Positions 18,190-25,642 of a stretch of DNA of 36,429 nucleotides are shown here, piece by piece. The DNA comes from Pseudomonadota bacterium (GTDB taxonomy: Bacteria > Pseudomonadota > Alphaproteobacteria > Sphingomonadales > Sphingomonadaceae). The translations under genes were made by a program, and so were the position numbers. The notes under the pieces are model-generated. The model saw nothing but the letters and a program-made list of their open reading frames with translations, was not told where the DNA came from and did no database searches. The first letter of the stretch is position 1; each line of letters opens with the position of its first letter. Location: assembly GCA_029781465.1 (NCBI GenBank), contig JAKOWQ010000183.1, positions 1 to 36,429 on the forward strand. Reading direction: 5' to 3'.

Positions 18190-18235
18190 TGCCCCAGCCT
18201 CTTGGCTTCGGTAACCGGCAGGGCGGCAGCAAGGA

Positions 18236-18382
18236 TCACAACCAGTCAGCTCCCTTTGCCAGGAACAGCGCTCCGACCGCCGCCAGGGTCAACGAAGCGG
18301 GCCAGCCCAGCCTGCGCACCTGCGGGCTGAGCACGGCTCCCAGGATCATCGCTGCTCCGGCCCCGATCGCAAACCAGTTCAT
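18236..18382 (-). CDS. Small two-helix membrane protein, hypothetical
   Basis: A 48-residue frame from the ATG at 18380-18382, starting 19 bases after the nrdA stop. It has two hydrophobic segments, NWFAIGAGAAMILGAVLS and ASLTLAAVGALFLAKGADWL, joined by PQVRRLGWP. The ribosome site is weak. Position in the gap between nrdA and the methyltransferase gene, on the same strand, supports it as a small operon member. I do not recognise it. Confidence 0.5.
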   Translation of the reverse strand: MNWFAIGAGAAMILGAVLSPQVRRLGWPASLTLAAVGALFLAKGADWL

Positions 18383-18401
18383 GATGGCCCGCCTACCCGC
18401 C

Positions 18402-20426
18402 TTACTGACAGGCCAGGCATTCCTCGTAGTCGGTCTGGCCACCGGCGCTGAGCTCGAACTTGGCTGCCTCGGCGGTGTTGTCGGCCTCGACCCCGCCGGC
18501 GAAACCGGCGCGCTGCACCGACTTGCTGCGCAGATAGTAAAGGCTCTTGATGCCCTTCTCCCAGGCCTGGAAGTGCAGCATCATCAGGTCCCACTTGTCG
18601 ACATCGGCGGGGATGTAGAGGTTCAGCGACTGCGCCTGATCGATATAGGGGGTGCGATCGGCCGCGAATTCGAGCAGCCAGCGCTGGTCGATCTCGAAGC
18701 TGGTCTTGTAGACCGCCTTTTCCTCTGGCGACAGGAAATCGAGGTGCTGGACCGAGCCGCCGCGCTCGAGGATCGAGTTCCAGACGTTGTTGGTGTCCTT
18801 GGCCTTGGTCTGGAGCAGCTTCTCCAGATAGGGGTTCTTGACCACGAAGCTGCCCGAGAGGGTCTTGTGGGTGTAGATATTGGCCGGGATCGGCTCGATG
18901 CAGGCGCTGGTGCCGCCGCAGATGATGCTGATCGAGGCCGTGGGCGCGATCGCCATCTTGCACGAAAAGCGCTGCATCACCCCCATGTCGGCGGCATCGG
19001 GGCAGGCGCCGCGTTCCTGCGCCAGCAGCAGGCTGGCCTCATCAGCCTTGGCGGCGATGTGCTTGAACATCTTGAGGTTCATCGCCTTGGCCATCGCAGA
19101 TTCAAAGCCGATGCCCTTCATCTGCAGGAACGAGTGGAAACCCATTACCCCCATGCCGACCGAGCGTTCGCGCGCGGCGGAATACTTGGCGCGGGCCATC
19201 TCGTCGGGCGCGCGGTCGATATAGTCCTGCAGCACGTTGTCGAGGAAGCGCAGCACGTCCTCGATGAAGCGCTCGTCCTTGTTCCACTCGTCCCAGGTTT
19301 CCAGGTTGAGGCTGGAGAGGCAGCACACCGCAGTGCGATCGTTGCCAAGGTGGTCCTTGCCGGTGGGCAGGGTGATCTCGCTGCACAGGTTCGAGGTCGA
19401 AACCTTGAGCCCCAGGTCGCGGTGATGCTTGGGCATCATCCGGTTCACCGTGTCGGAGAAGACGATATAGGGCTCGCCGGTGGCCAGCCGGTTCTCGACC
19501 AGTTTCTGGAACAGGCTGCGGGCATCGACCGTGCCGCGCACCGAACCGTCCTTGGGGCTCCTCAGCTGGAATTCGGCGCCGTCGCGCACGGCTTCCATGA
19601 ATTCGTCGGTCAGCAGCACGCCGTGGTGCAGGTTGAGCGCCTTGCGGTTGAAATCGCCCGAGGGCTTGCGGATCTCGAGGAATTCCTCGATCTCGGGGTG
19701 CGAGACGTCGAGATAGCACGCGGCCGAACCGCGCCGCAGCGAGCCTTGCGAAATCGCCAGGGTCAGGCTGTCCATCACCCGCACGAAGGGGATGATCCCG
19801 CTGGTCTTGCCGTTGAGCCCGACCGGCTCGCCGATCCCGCGCACGTTGCCCCAATAGGTGCCGATCCCGCCGCCGCGGCTCGCCAGCCAGACGTTCTCGT
19901 TCCAGGTGCCGACAATCCCCTCGAGGCTGTCCGACACCGAGTTGAGATAGCAGCTGATCGGCAGACCCCGGTTGGTGCCGCCGTTGGAGAGCACCGGGGT
20001 GGCGGGCATGAACCACAGCTTCGAGACATAGTCGTAGAGCCGCTGGGCGTGATCGGCATCGTCGGCATAGGCGGCGGCGACGCGGGCGAAGAGATCCTGA
20101 TAGCTTTCGCCGGGCAGCAGATAGCGGTCGTCGAGCGTTTCCTTGCCGAATTCGGTCAGCAGCGCATCGCGCGCGCTGTCGGTCACCACGGCGAAACGGC
20201 GGTCGTGGATCGCCTTGCTGTCATCCCGGGGGGCGGCGGCCACGGCCACGGCGCTGGCCAGCGCCTCGGCGCCCAGCTTTTCGACCAGACCGGCCGAGCC
20301 GGCATCGTTCTTGTCCGTCATCGGCAGCGCCGGGCCCTCGCCCGCCTCCTTGCTCGCCTTGCGGGGAGCCCTGGCCGCGGTCTCCGCCTCGGCGCTGTCC
20401 GCCAGGCTTGCTTCGACCTCTGCCAT
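18402..20426 (-). CDS. nrdA: Ribonucleoside-diphosphate reductase, alpha subunit (class Ia)
   Basis: The start chosen is the ATG at 20424-20426 (MAEVEASLAD), giving 674 residues; a GTG ten codons upstream is possible but its ribosome site is no better. Catalytic features are C159 (LPISCYLNS), N346/C348/E350 (NLCSEITLPT), the second-shell cysteine in AVCCLSSLNL, the radical-path tyrosines in SLYYLRSKS and the C-terminal redox pair in ECLACQ at the very end. The first 80 residues are Ala/Glu-rich low complexity, and I see no ATP-cone (no VIKRDG-like motif). The enzyme makes dNDPs with NrdB. A likely NrdR-controlled promoter lies about 270 bases upstream. Confidence 0.95.
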   Translation of the reverse strand: MAEVEASLADSAEAETAARAPRKASKEAGEGPALPMTDKNDAGSAGLVEKLGAEALASAVAVAAAPRDDSKAIHDRRFAVVTDSARDALLTEFGKETLDDRYLLPGESYQDLFARVAAAYADDADHAQRLYDYVSKLWFMPATPVLSNGGTNRGLPISCYLNSVSDSLEGIVGTWNENVWLASRGGGIGTYWGNVRGIGEPVGLNGKTSGIIPFVRVMDSLTLAISQGSLRRGSAACYLDVSHPEIEEFLEIRKPSGDFNRKALNLHHGVLLTDEFMEAVRDGAEFQLRSPKDGSVRGTVDARSLFQKLVENRLATGEPYIVFSDTVNRMMPKHHRDLGLKVSTSNLCSEITLPTGKDHLGNDRTAVCCLSSLNLETWDEWNKDERFIEDVLRFLDNVLQDYIDRAPDEMARAKYSAARERSVGMGVMGFHSFLQMKGIGFESAMAKAMNLKMFKHIAAKADEASLLLAQERGACPDAADMGVMQRFSCKMAIAPTASISIICGGTSACIEPIPANIYTHKTLSGSFVVKNPYLEKLLQTKAKDTNNVWNSILERGGSVQHLDFLSPEEKAVYKTSFEIDQRWLLEFAADRTPYIDQAQSLNLYIPADVDKWDLMMLHFQAWEKGIKSLYYLRSKSVQRAGFAGGVEADNTAEAAKFELSAGGQTDYEECLACQ

Positions 20427-20656
20427 CGTCGGCTCTTCCCCGTTCCTGAAATCCACCTTGCTGCCCCCGTACTATCCCGATGCTCAACCAACCCGGCCCG
20501 TTTCCCCGGCTGCGAATCGGCAAGCAGGCCAATCTAGCAGACGGGGAGAACAAAAAGGGAAAAACTTATCCCCATGCCATCCCCAGACCGATGCACCAGG
20601 GGGCTTGATCGAGGCCCGAATCCGCCACCCCGGCGCCCGACGCGCGGCTGCGGCTG

Positions 20657-20672
20657 AATCTAGGTCTAGAGG
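20657..20672. promoter_or_regulatory. Putative NrdR box, distal from the -10 (weaker copy)
   Basis: Contains the perfect palindrome TCTAG-GT-CTAGA and shares CTA..T.TAG with the stronger box. Its centre is 33 bp from that box, close to the 31-32 bp spacing of paired NrdR sites. Assignment rests on pairing and location upstream of nrdA. Confidence 0.5.
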
Positions 20673-20689
20673 TCCCCCCGTGTGCCGGA

Positions 20690-20705
20690 CCACTACCTAT
20701 AGTGC
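20690..20705. promoter_or_regulatory. Putative NrdR box overlapping the nrdA promoter
   Basis: The 16-mer contains CACTA-CCTA-TAGTG and agrees with about 12 of 16 positions of the usual NrdR consensus acaCwAtATaTwGtgt. On the minus strand it includes TATAGG, a possible -10 for nrdA, with TTGCAC (20726-20721) as a possible -35 at a long spacing of 19. NrdR, an ATP-cone repressor, would block transcription when dATP is high. Binding is inferred. Confidence 0.6.
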
Positions 20706-21048
20706 CCGAACCGGAATCGGGTGCAAGAGGGTAAATCGGCTGGCAACCATGATCGCGCGCTGTCCACAGCCCCGTGAATCATGTCGCGGTGCAGCGACGC
20801 GCGGAAATCCGGGGGCCGGGCCGCGGCGCAAGAGTCAAAATCAAAATTGAAAAAAATTTTGCACCGGAATCGCCGCTCCGGGGCGTTGACAAGGATGGAA
20901 TCGGAACCGGAAATTTTGTTGCCGATTTGGCTCACGCAAAGGGCCGTTGCGGGCGTGCTTTACTGCTTGATACCGGCAACACACCTGCTAGGGTCAGGAC
21001 CCATTACCCCAGCCTCGGCGGCAAGATCGCAACGGAGAATCGCCTGCC

Positions 21049-21291
21049 ATGATCAACCTGATCGGTGCCCTCATCAGCGGCCTGCTCGTCGGCTGGGCCG
21101 CGCGCTTCTTTTACCCCGGCTGGGTGCCGATGGGCCTGGGGATGACGATCCTGCTGGGGATCGGCGGATCGCTGCTCGCCAGCTTCGTCGCCGGGGGCGG
21201 GCGTTATGGCGCCCAGGTCAACCGCGCCGGCTGCCTCGCCTCGGTGCTGGGGGCAATGGCGCTGATCTTCATTGGCCGGCATATGTTCTAG
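21049..21291 (+). CDS. GlsB/YeaQ/YmgE family membrane protein
   Basis: An 80-residue, strongly hydrophobic protein with three membrane helices: LIGALISGLLVGWAARFFYPG, MGLGMTILLGIGGSLLASFVA and CLASVLGAMALIFIGRHMF. The GxGxxxTxxLGIxGS pattern is the signature of the transglycosylase-associated (GlsB/YeaQ) family of small envelope-stress proteins. ACGGAGA lies about 11 bases before the ATG. Its biochemical role is not established in the family. It is transcribed away from nrdA and no operon partner is evident. Confidence 0.83.
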   Translation: MINLIGALISGLLVGWAARFFYPGWVPMGLGMTILLGIGGSLLASFVAGGGRYGAQVNRAGCLASVLGAMALIFIGRHMF

Positions 21292-21400
21292 GCGGCGCGG
21301 ACAAGTCCAGACGGGGCGTCTCGCAGAATAGCCCGCCGGAAAGCGGACCTTCTGGATACGACAACGTAGCAGTCATTGCGAGATGTGGTTATGCTGGGGC

Positions 21401-21919
21401 ATGGTCTCACTAGATGACCCCTTCTGGTCCAGCCTGTCCCATGCTTATGGGAGCGCCCAAGATATTCCGGGGTTGATCCATGCCCTCGCTCAAGGCCCTG
21501 GACCAAAATCGTCCTACGAAAGCGAGCCTTGGTTCAGCATTTGGTCTAGCCTCTGCCATCAGGGTGACGTGTTCGATGCCTCATACGCTGCCGTCCCCCA
21601 TATTGTTGAAATTGGCTGTAACGCGGCTGGCCCGGTTGATTTCAGCTTCTTTCAGTTCCCTGCGGCGGTAGAAGTCGCCCGAAAGAAGGGGCGGGGCCCC
21701 ACTGTGCCGGTTGATCTGTCTGAATCTTATTTCTCTGCGATCAAGCGGATTGAGGACTGCATAACCCGACACCGAGATGAAGTTTGGGACGAGACAACTC
21801 TACTATCGGTGTTGGCTGCGCAGGCGGTGGCCAAGGGGAATCAAAGGGTAGCAGAAGCTGTCATGAATTTGGACGACACTCTGATCCAGCGCTTGATCGA
21901 TCTCGACTTCGATGACTGA
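21401..21919 (+). CDS. Hypothetical protein, lower GC than neighbours
   Basis: The ATG at 21401 (MVSLDDPFWSSLSHAYG) is preferred to one at 21383, giving 172 residues, though neither has a strong ribosome site. The protein is soluble and alpha-helical in character, with SIWSSLCHQGDVFDASYAAVPHIVEIG and a C-terminal DETTLLSVLAAQAVAKGN. The 'HQG-DASYAAVPHIV' segment resembles proteins with HEAT-like helical repeats that I associate with immunity or orphan accessory genes, but I cannot name a family with confidence. Codon usage is less GC-biased than in surrounding genes, which suggests horizontal acquisition. No partner gene or toxin is adjacent. Confidence 0.65.
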   Translation: MVSLDDPFWSSLSHAYGSAQDIPGLIHALAQGPGPKSSYESEPWFSIWSSLCHQGDVFDASYAAVPHIVEIGCNAAGPVDFSFFQFPAAVEVARKKGRGPTVPVDLSESYFSAIKRIEDCITRHRDEVWDETTLLSVLAAQAVAKGNQRVAEAVMNLDDTLIQRLIDLDFDD

Positions 21920-22020
21920 CCAATGTCAGCTCCCCCCGACACCCCCGCCATTGGGCTTATCTGCGTCACCCGCCTAAAGTTGGCGCCCATCTACGCCAGC
22001 GATTGCCCCAGCCGCCGCGC

Positions 22021-22899
22021 CTAGCGCGCGTGGGCGGCGATCGCGTCGGCGATTTCCTCGACCAGCTCGACCGGCAGGTCGTGGCCCATGCCGGGGATTT
22101 CGTGGAGCCTGGCCCCCGCGATATGAGCGGCGGTGTCGCGCCCGCCCGCGACGGGAACCAGCGGATCGTCCTGTCCGTGGATCACCAGGGTCGGCGCGGT
22201 GATTGCTTTCAGCCGCTTGCGGCGATCGCCATCGGCGATGATCGCGGCCATCTGCCGGGCGATCCCGGGGGGATAGTAGCCGCGCCGGTAATCGCGCTCG
22301 ATCCGCTCGCGCAGCCGGGTTTCCTCGGCCGGGTAGCCCGGGCTGCCGATGGTCCGCGCCACCTTCACCCCGTAGTCGACCGCGTCGGGCAGGCTCGATG
22401 ACATCGGCCGCCCGGTCAGCACCTTCATCGCCTCTGGCCGGGCGCGGGGCAGGCGGCGGTTGCCGGTGGTCGACATGATCGAGGTCAGGGTGCGGACCCG
22501 CCCGGGATGGTGCACCGCGAGCAGCTGCGCGATCATGCCCCCCATCGAGGCGCCCACCACATGCGCGCTTGCGATCCCCAGCGCATCGAGCAGCCCGACG
22601 GCATCGCCGGCCATGTCGCCAAGGCTGTAGGCGGTACGCGGCCTGAGGCCGATCATCGCCTTGAGTACGGTGCGGGGGATATTGGGCACCCCGGCGGCAT
22701 CGAAGCGCTGCGAAAGGCCGACATCGCGGTTGTCATAGCGGATCACGTGATAGCCGCGCGCCACCAGCGCATCGACCAGCTCGGTCGGCCACAGGGTAAG
22801 CTGCCCGCCCAGCCCCATCACCAGCAGCAGCGGCTCGGCGGCGGGATCGCCGTGGCTTTCGTATTCGATCGCGATCCCGTTGGCACTGACTTGCGGCAT
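22021..22899 (-). CDS. Alpha/beta hydrolase
   Basis: The start is the ATG at 22897-22899 (MPQVSANGIAIEYESHG), with GGGGAG 5 bases upstream; 292 residues. Translation further upstream runs through a repeat element and is not coding. The fold shows the oxyanion region LLLVMGLGGQLTLWP, the NRDVGLSQRFD segment, the nucleophile elbow GASMGGMIAQ, a late acid in HGQDDPLVPV and the final His in GMGHDLP. It is a serine hydrolase of the epoxide-hydrolase/esterase-like branch. The substrate is unknown. It is monocistronic, downstream of a paired inverted repeat. Confidence 0.88.
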   Translation of the reverse strand: MPQVSANGIAIEYESHGDPAAEPLLLVMGLGGQLTLWPTELVDALVARGYHVIRYDNRDVGLSQRFDAAGVPNIPRTVLKAMIGLRPRTAYSLGDMAGDAVGLLDALGIASAHVVGASMGGMIAQLLAVHHPGRVRTLTSIMSTTGNRRLPRARPEAMKVLTGRPMSSSLPDAVDYGVKVARTIGSPGYPAEETRLRERIERDYRRGYYPPGIARQMAAIIADGDRRKRLKAITAPTLVIHGQDDPLVPVAGGRDTAAHIAGARLHEIPGMGHDLPVELVEEIADAIAAHAR

Positions 22900-22977
22900 G
22901 GTGGCTCCCCGGTTTGCTTTGGCGGGGAGGAATAGCGCGAAGGGTGCAATGCGCAACCTGTCCGCAACACCGCCCCC

Positions 22978-23114
22978 GTCACCCTGAACTTGTTTCAGGG
23001 TCCATCGTGCCGAACAAGCGAAGAGCCGATTCGAAAGCCAACCGTGCGGGCAGCTCAAACCTGCCAATCACTGGGCGAAACGGGAAATGGACCCTGAAAC
23101 AAGTTCAGGGTGAC
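22978..23114. repeat. 137-bp element bounded by perfect 28-bp inverted arms (REP-like)
   Basis: The arm at 22978-23005 and the arm at 23087-23114 are exact reverse complements over 28 bases (from GTCACCC to GGGTCCAT on the left). Each arm also contains its own hairpin: ACCCTGAA, loop CTTGT, TTCAGGGT. The 81-base interior is not repeated. No target-site duplication is seen. When translated, the arms give the peptides WTLKQVQGD and HPELVSGS, which I associate with widely dispersed repeats in sphingomonads. It lies between the alpha/beta hydrolase and PPK2 genes and may act as a terminator or RNA-stability element. Confidence 0.85.
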
Positions 23115-23142
23115 GACCAGGTAGGGTTGGGATTGACCCGCT

Positions 23143-24246
23143 TCAATCGTCCTTGCCGCTGCGCCAGCCGTGCTCGCCGCGTTCGTGGATGATGTTGGCG
23201 CGGCCCACGATCAGATCGTCGACCATGCCGATCCGCTTCACGTCCTTGTCCTTGTAGGGCAGCGAGTGGAGCACATAGCGCATGGCGTTGAGCCGCGCGC
23301 GCTTCTTGTCGTCGCTCTTGACCACGGTCCAGGGGCTGTCGGCGGTGTCGGTGGCGAAGAACATCGCCTCCTTGGCGCGGGTATAGTCGTCCCACTTGTC
23401 GAGGCTGGCGAGATCGACCGGGGAAAGCTTCCACTGCTTGAGCGGGTGGACCTTGCGTTCCTTGAAGCGGCGGCGCTGCTCGGCCTGGCTGACCGAGAAC
23501 CAGAACTTGATCAGGTGGATGCCGCTGCGCACCAGATTGCGTTCGAACTCGGGCGCCTGACGCAGGAATTCCTTGTATTCCTCGTCGTTGCAGAAGCCCA
23601 TCACCCGTTCCACCCCGGCGCGGTTGTACCACGAACGGTCGAACAGCACGATCTCGCCCTTGGTCGGCAGGTGCTCGACATAGCGCTGGAAATACCATTG
23701 CCCGCGCTCGACCTCGCTGGGCTTTTCCAGCGCGACCACGCGCGCGCCGCGCGGGTTGAGGTGCTCCATCATCCGCTTGATCGTGCCGCCCTTGCCGGCC
23801 GCATCGCGCCCCTCGAACAGGATCACCACCCGCTGGCCGTTTTCCTTGGCCCATTGCTGAAGCTTGAGCAGCTCGGTCTGGAGGATGAATTTCTCGCGCT
23901 CGTAATCCTTGCGCAGCATCTTGTACTTGTAGGGATAGCCGCCCTTGCGCCAGTCCTCGGCCAGCTCGTCGCTGGTCCGGCGCGGCTTGCCGCCGGGCTT
24001 GGGCAGGCCAAGGTGATCGCGCATCCGCGCCGCATCGTCGGGCGAGGCGCCCTCGATGATCGCGGCTACCCCGTCGCTGGACGGACCACCGGTAGCATCG
24101 GCCACCGCGTCGAGCGCGGCTTCTTCGGCTTCCACGGCTGCTTCGGTGCGTTCCTCGGCCAGCGTCTCCTCAACGATCGGCGCCACGGCGGCGTCGTTGG
24201 CGGGGCGCGTGCTTGCGGCCCGCTTGCTGGGAGTACGATTGGTCAT
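23143..24246 (-). CDS. Polyphosphate kinase 2 family protein, copy A
   Basis: A 367-residue PPK2. The P-loop kinase core has Walker A FEGRDAAGKGGTIKR (G146-T155), Walker B LFDRSWYNR (around 201-209) and a basic lid EQRRRFKERKVHPLKQWK. The YPYKYKMLRKDYEREKF segment before the core is typical of PPK2. The first 70 residues are an acidic Ala/Glu extension not conserved in the family. It transfers phosphate between polyphosphate and nucleoside di- or monophosphates; class (ADP- or AMP-acting) cannot be fixed by eye. A second, very similar gene lies 208 bases upstream. Confidence 0.92.
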   Translation of the reverse strand: MTNRTPSKRAASTRPANDAAVAPIVEETLAEERTEAAVEAEEAALDAVADATGGPSSDGVAAIIEGASPDDAARMRDHLGLPKPGGKPRRTSDELAEDWRKGGYPYKYKMLRKDYEREKFILQTELLKLQQWAKENGQRVVILFEGRDAAGKGGTIKRMMEHLNPRGARVVALEKPSEVERGQWYFQRYVEHLPTKGEIVLFDRSWYNRAGVERVMGFCNDEEYKEFLRQAPEFERNLVRSGIHLIKFWFSVSQAEQRRRFKERKVHPLKQWKLSPVDLASLDKWDDYTRAKEAMFFATDTADSPWTVVKSDDKKRARLNAMRYVLHSLPYKDKDVKRIGMVDDLIVGRANIIHERGEHGWRSGKDD

Positions 24247-24454
24247 GACCGCTGCCTTTCATCCATTGTCGCGGGAACACGCGCTGCGGCCTTGCCTATG
24301 GCACGCAAAGGTTCCCTTCCGGTTATCATCGTGACCGCGAAATGCCGGAATTTCCGACTCTTCGCGCTTGACAGGATGATCGCGCCGGGCAGGCGGTGGA
24401 GTCAAACGGATTGCTTGCAACGGCTGTTGCGCAGCGGGCAACCCGGCAGTGCGA

Positions 24455-25525
24455 TCAAGGCCGCGGGCGGGAACGGGGAATGCGCTCGCCGCGTTCGCGG
24501 ATCACATTGGCCCGGCCGACCAGCAGCCGGTCTACCGTGCCGACGATGGCTGCGTCCTTGCCGGCATAGTCGAAGGCGCTCAGCACAAAGCGCATCGCAT
24601 TGAGCCGGGCGCGCTTCTTGTCGTCGCTCTTGATCACGATCCAGGGGCAGTTCTCGGTATCGGTGGCGGAGAACATCGTTTCCTTGGCGCGGGTATAGTC
24701 ATCCCACTTGTCGAGGCTGGCGAGGTCGATCGGGGAGAGCTTCCACTGCTTGAGCGGATGGACCCGGCGCTCGGTGAAGCGGCGCAGCTGTTCCTCGCGG
24801 CTGACCGAGAACCAGAACTTGATCAGGTGGATGCCGCCGCGTGTCAGGTTGCTCTCGAATTCCGGGGCTTCGCGCAGGAAATCGCGGTATTCCTCCGGGC
24901 TGCAAAAGCCCATCACCTGTTCCACCCCGGCGCGGTTGTACCACGAACGGTCGAACAGCACGATCTCGCCGCGGGTTGGCAGATGCGCGGCATAGCGCTG
25001 GAAATACCACTGTCCGCGCTCGGTCTCGCTGGGCTTTTCCAGCGCCACCACCCGCGCGCCGCGCGGATTGAGGTGCTCCATGAAACGCTTGATCGTCCCG
25101 CCCTTGCCGGCCGCGTCGCGCCCTTCGAACAGGATCACCACCCGGTTGCCGGTTTCCTTGATCCAGGTCTGGAATTTGAGCAGCTCGGCCTGGAGCAGGA
25201 ACTTCTCGCGCTCGTAATCGTGGCGCAGCATCTTGTATTTGTAGGGATAGCCGCCGCGCTTCCAGCCCGGAGCCAGTTCGTCGCTGGTCTGGCGCAGCGG
25301 GATCGAGACGGGGGGCAGGCCGAGCGCTTCGCGCAGGCGGGCGGCGTCATCGGGGGCGGCACCTTCGATCAGCGCCTCGATTTCGGCCAGCGAGCCGCGG
25401 GCGATCAGCAATTCCACCGCCGCGCGCGCGGCTTGCTGCGCCGCGACCACGCGCTCCTCGGCGATGCTCCGGCTTATCGGGGCGAGGGGGCTGGCGCCCT
25501 CCGGATCGGATGACTCGTCGTTCAT
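24455..25525 (-). CDS. Polyphosphate kinase 2 family protein, copy B
   Basis: The start is the ATG at 25523-25525 (MNDESSDPEG); an upstream TTG is unlikely. The 356 residues have Walker A FEGRDAAGKGGTIKR (G135-T144), LFDRSWYNR, the lid EEQLRRFTERRVHPLKQWK and LASLDKWDDYTRAKE, all nearly identical to copy A. The two copies diverge mainly in the N-terminal extension and the C-terminal tail. Same orientation and proximity indicate tandem duplication within the lineage. The two may have different nucleotide preference or expression. Three tandem palindromes lie about 65 bases upstream of the start codon. Confidence 0.92.
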   Translation of the reverse strand: MNDESSDPEGASPLAPISRSIAEERVVAAQQAARAAVELLIARGSLAEIEALIEGAAPDDAARLREALGLPPVSIPLRQTSDELAPGWKRGGYPYKYKMLRHDYEREKFLLQAELLKFQTWIKETGNRVVILFEGRDAAGKGGTIKRFMEHLNPRGARVVALEKPSETERGQWYFQRYAAHLPTRGEIVLFDRSWYNRAGVEQVMGFCSPEEYRDFLREAPEFESNLTRGGIHLIKFWFSVSREEQLRRFTERRVHPLKQWKLSPIDLASLDKWDDYTRAKETMFSATDTENCPWIVIKSDDKKRARLNAMRFVLSAFDYAGKDAAIVGTVDRLLVGRANVIRERGERIPRSRPRP

Positions 25526-25591
25526 GGTCGCCGTGCGATCGCTGCGGGGCAATTGTTGCAGTTTGATGGCAGCCGGCGATCCGATTTCTTG

Positions 25592-25642
25592 CCCGATCGG
25601 GGCAGACTCCCGATCGGGACAGACTCCCGATCGGGCCAGACT
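25592..25642. repeat. Three tandem 17-bp units, each with the palindrome CCCGATCGGG
   Basis: Units at 25592-25608, 25609-25625 and 25626-25642 differ only at the eleventh base (G, A, C) and otherwise read CCCGATCGGG then CAGACT. The last unit overlaps the nadB stop codon. The array lies upstream of PPK2 copy B and at the 3' end of nadB. It could be an operator array or a termination/stability structure; no T-run follows. Confidence 0.85.

Larger units (their letters stand above)
20427..21048. other. Intergenic region upstream of nrdA and the GlsB-like gene
   Basis: This 620-base divergent control region has no convincing gene. It contains two NrdR-box-like palindromes (20657-20672 and 20690-20705), a TTATCCCCA at 20566-20574 that differs from the DnaA-box consensus at one position, and a weaker CTGTCCACA at 20760-20768. 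An AT-rich tract (20838-20862) is followed by a possible -35 TTGACA at 20885-20890. The nrdA leader would be about 260 bases. I checked it for a cobalamin-riboswitch B12 box and found none. Confidence 0.5.

Noticed and set aside
18381-20537. 718-codon open frame on the plus strand antisense to nrdA
   Set aside because: It is a mirror of the conserved nrdA frame in GC-rich DNA. The translation is low complexity with no recognisable motif, and nrdA explains the region.
20427-20690. Possible cobalamin riboswitch in the long nrdA leader
   Set aside because: No B12-box sequence is visible in either strand of the leader.
20897-20920. GGAAT..TGTT resembling an EcfG stress promoter for the GlsB-like gene
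   Set aside because: Both elements have mismatches and the spacing is off by one or more bases.
22914-23192. Plus-strand frame of 92 codons through the inverted-repeat element
   Set aside because: It contains HPELVSGS and WTLKQVQGD, which are translations of the repeat arms, not a gene.
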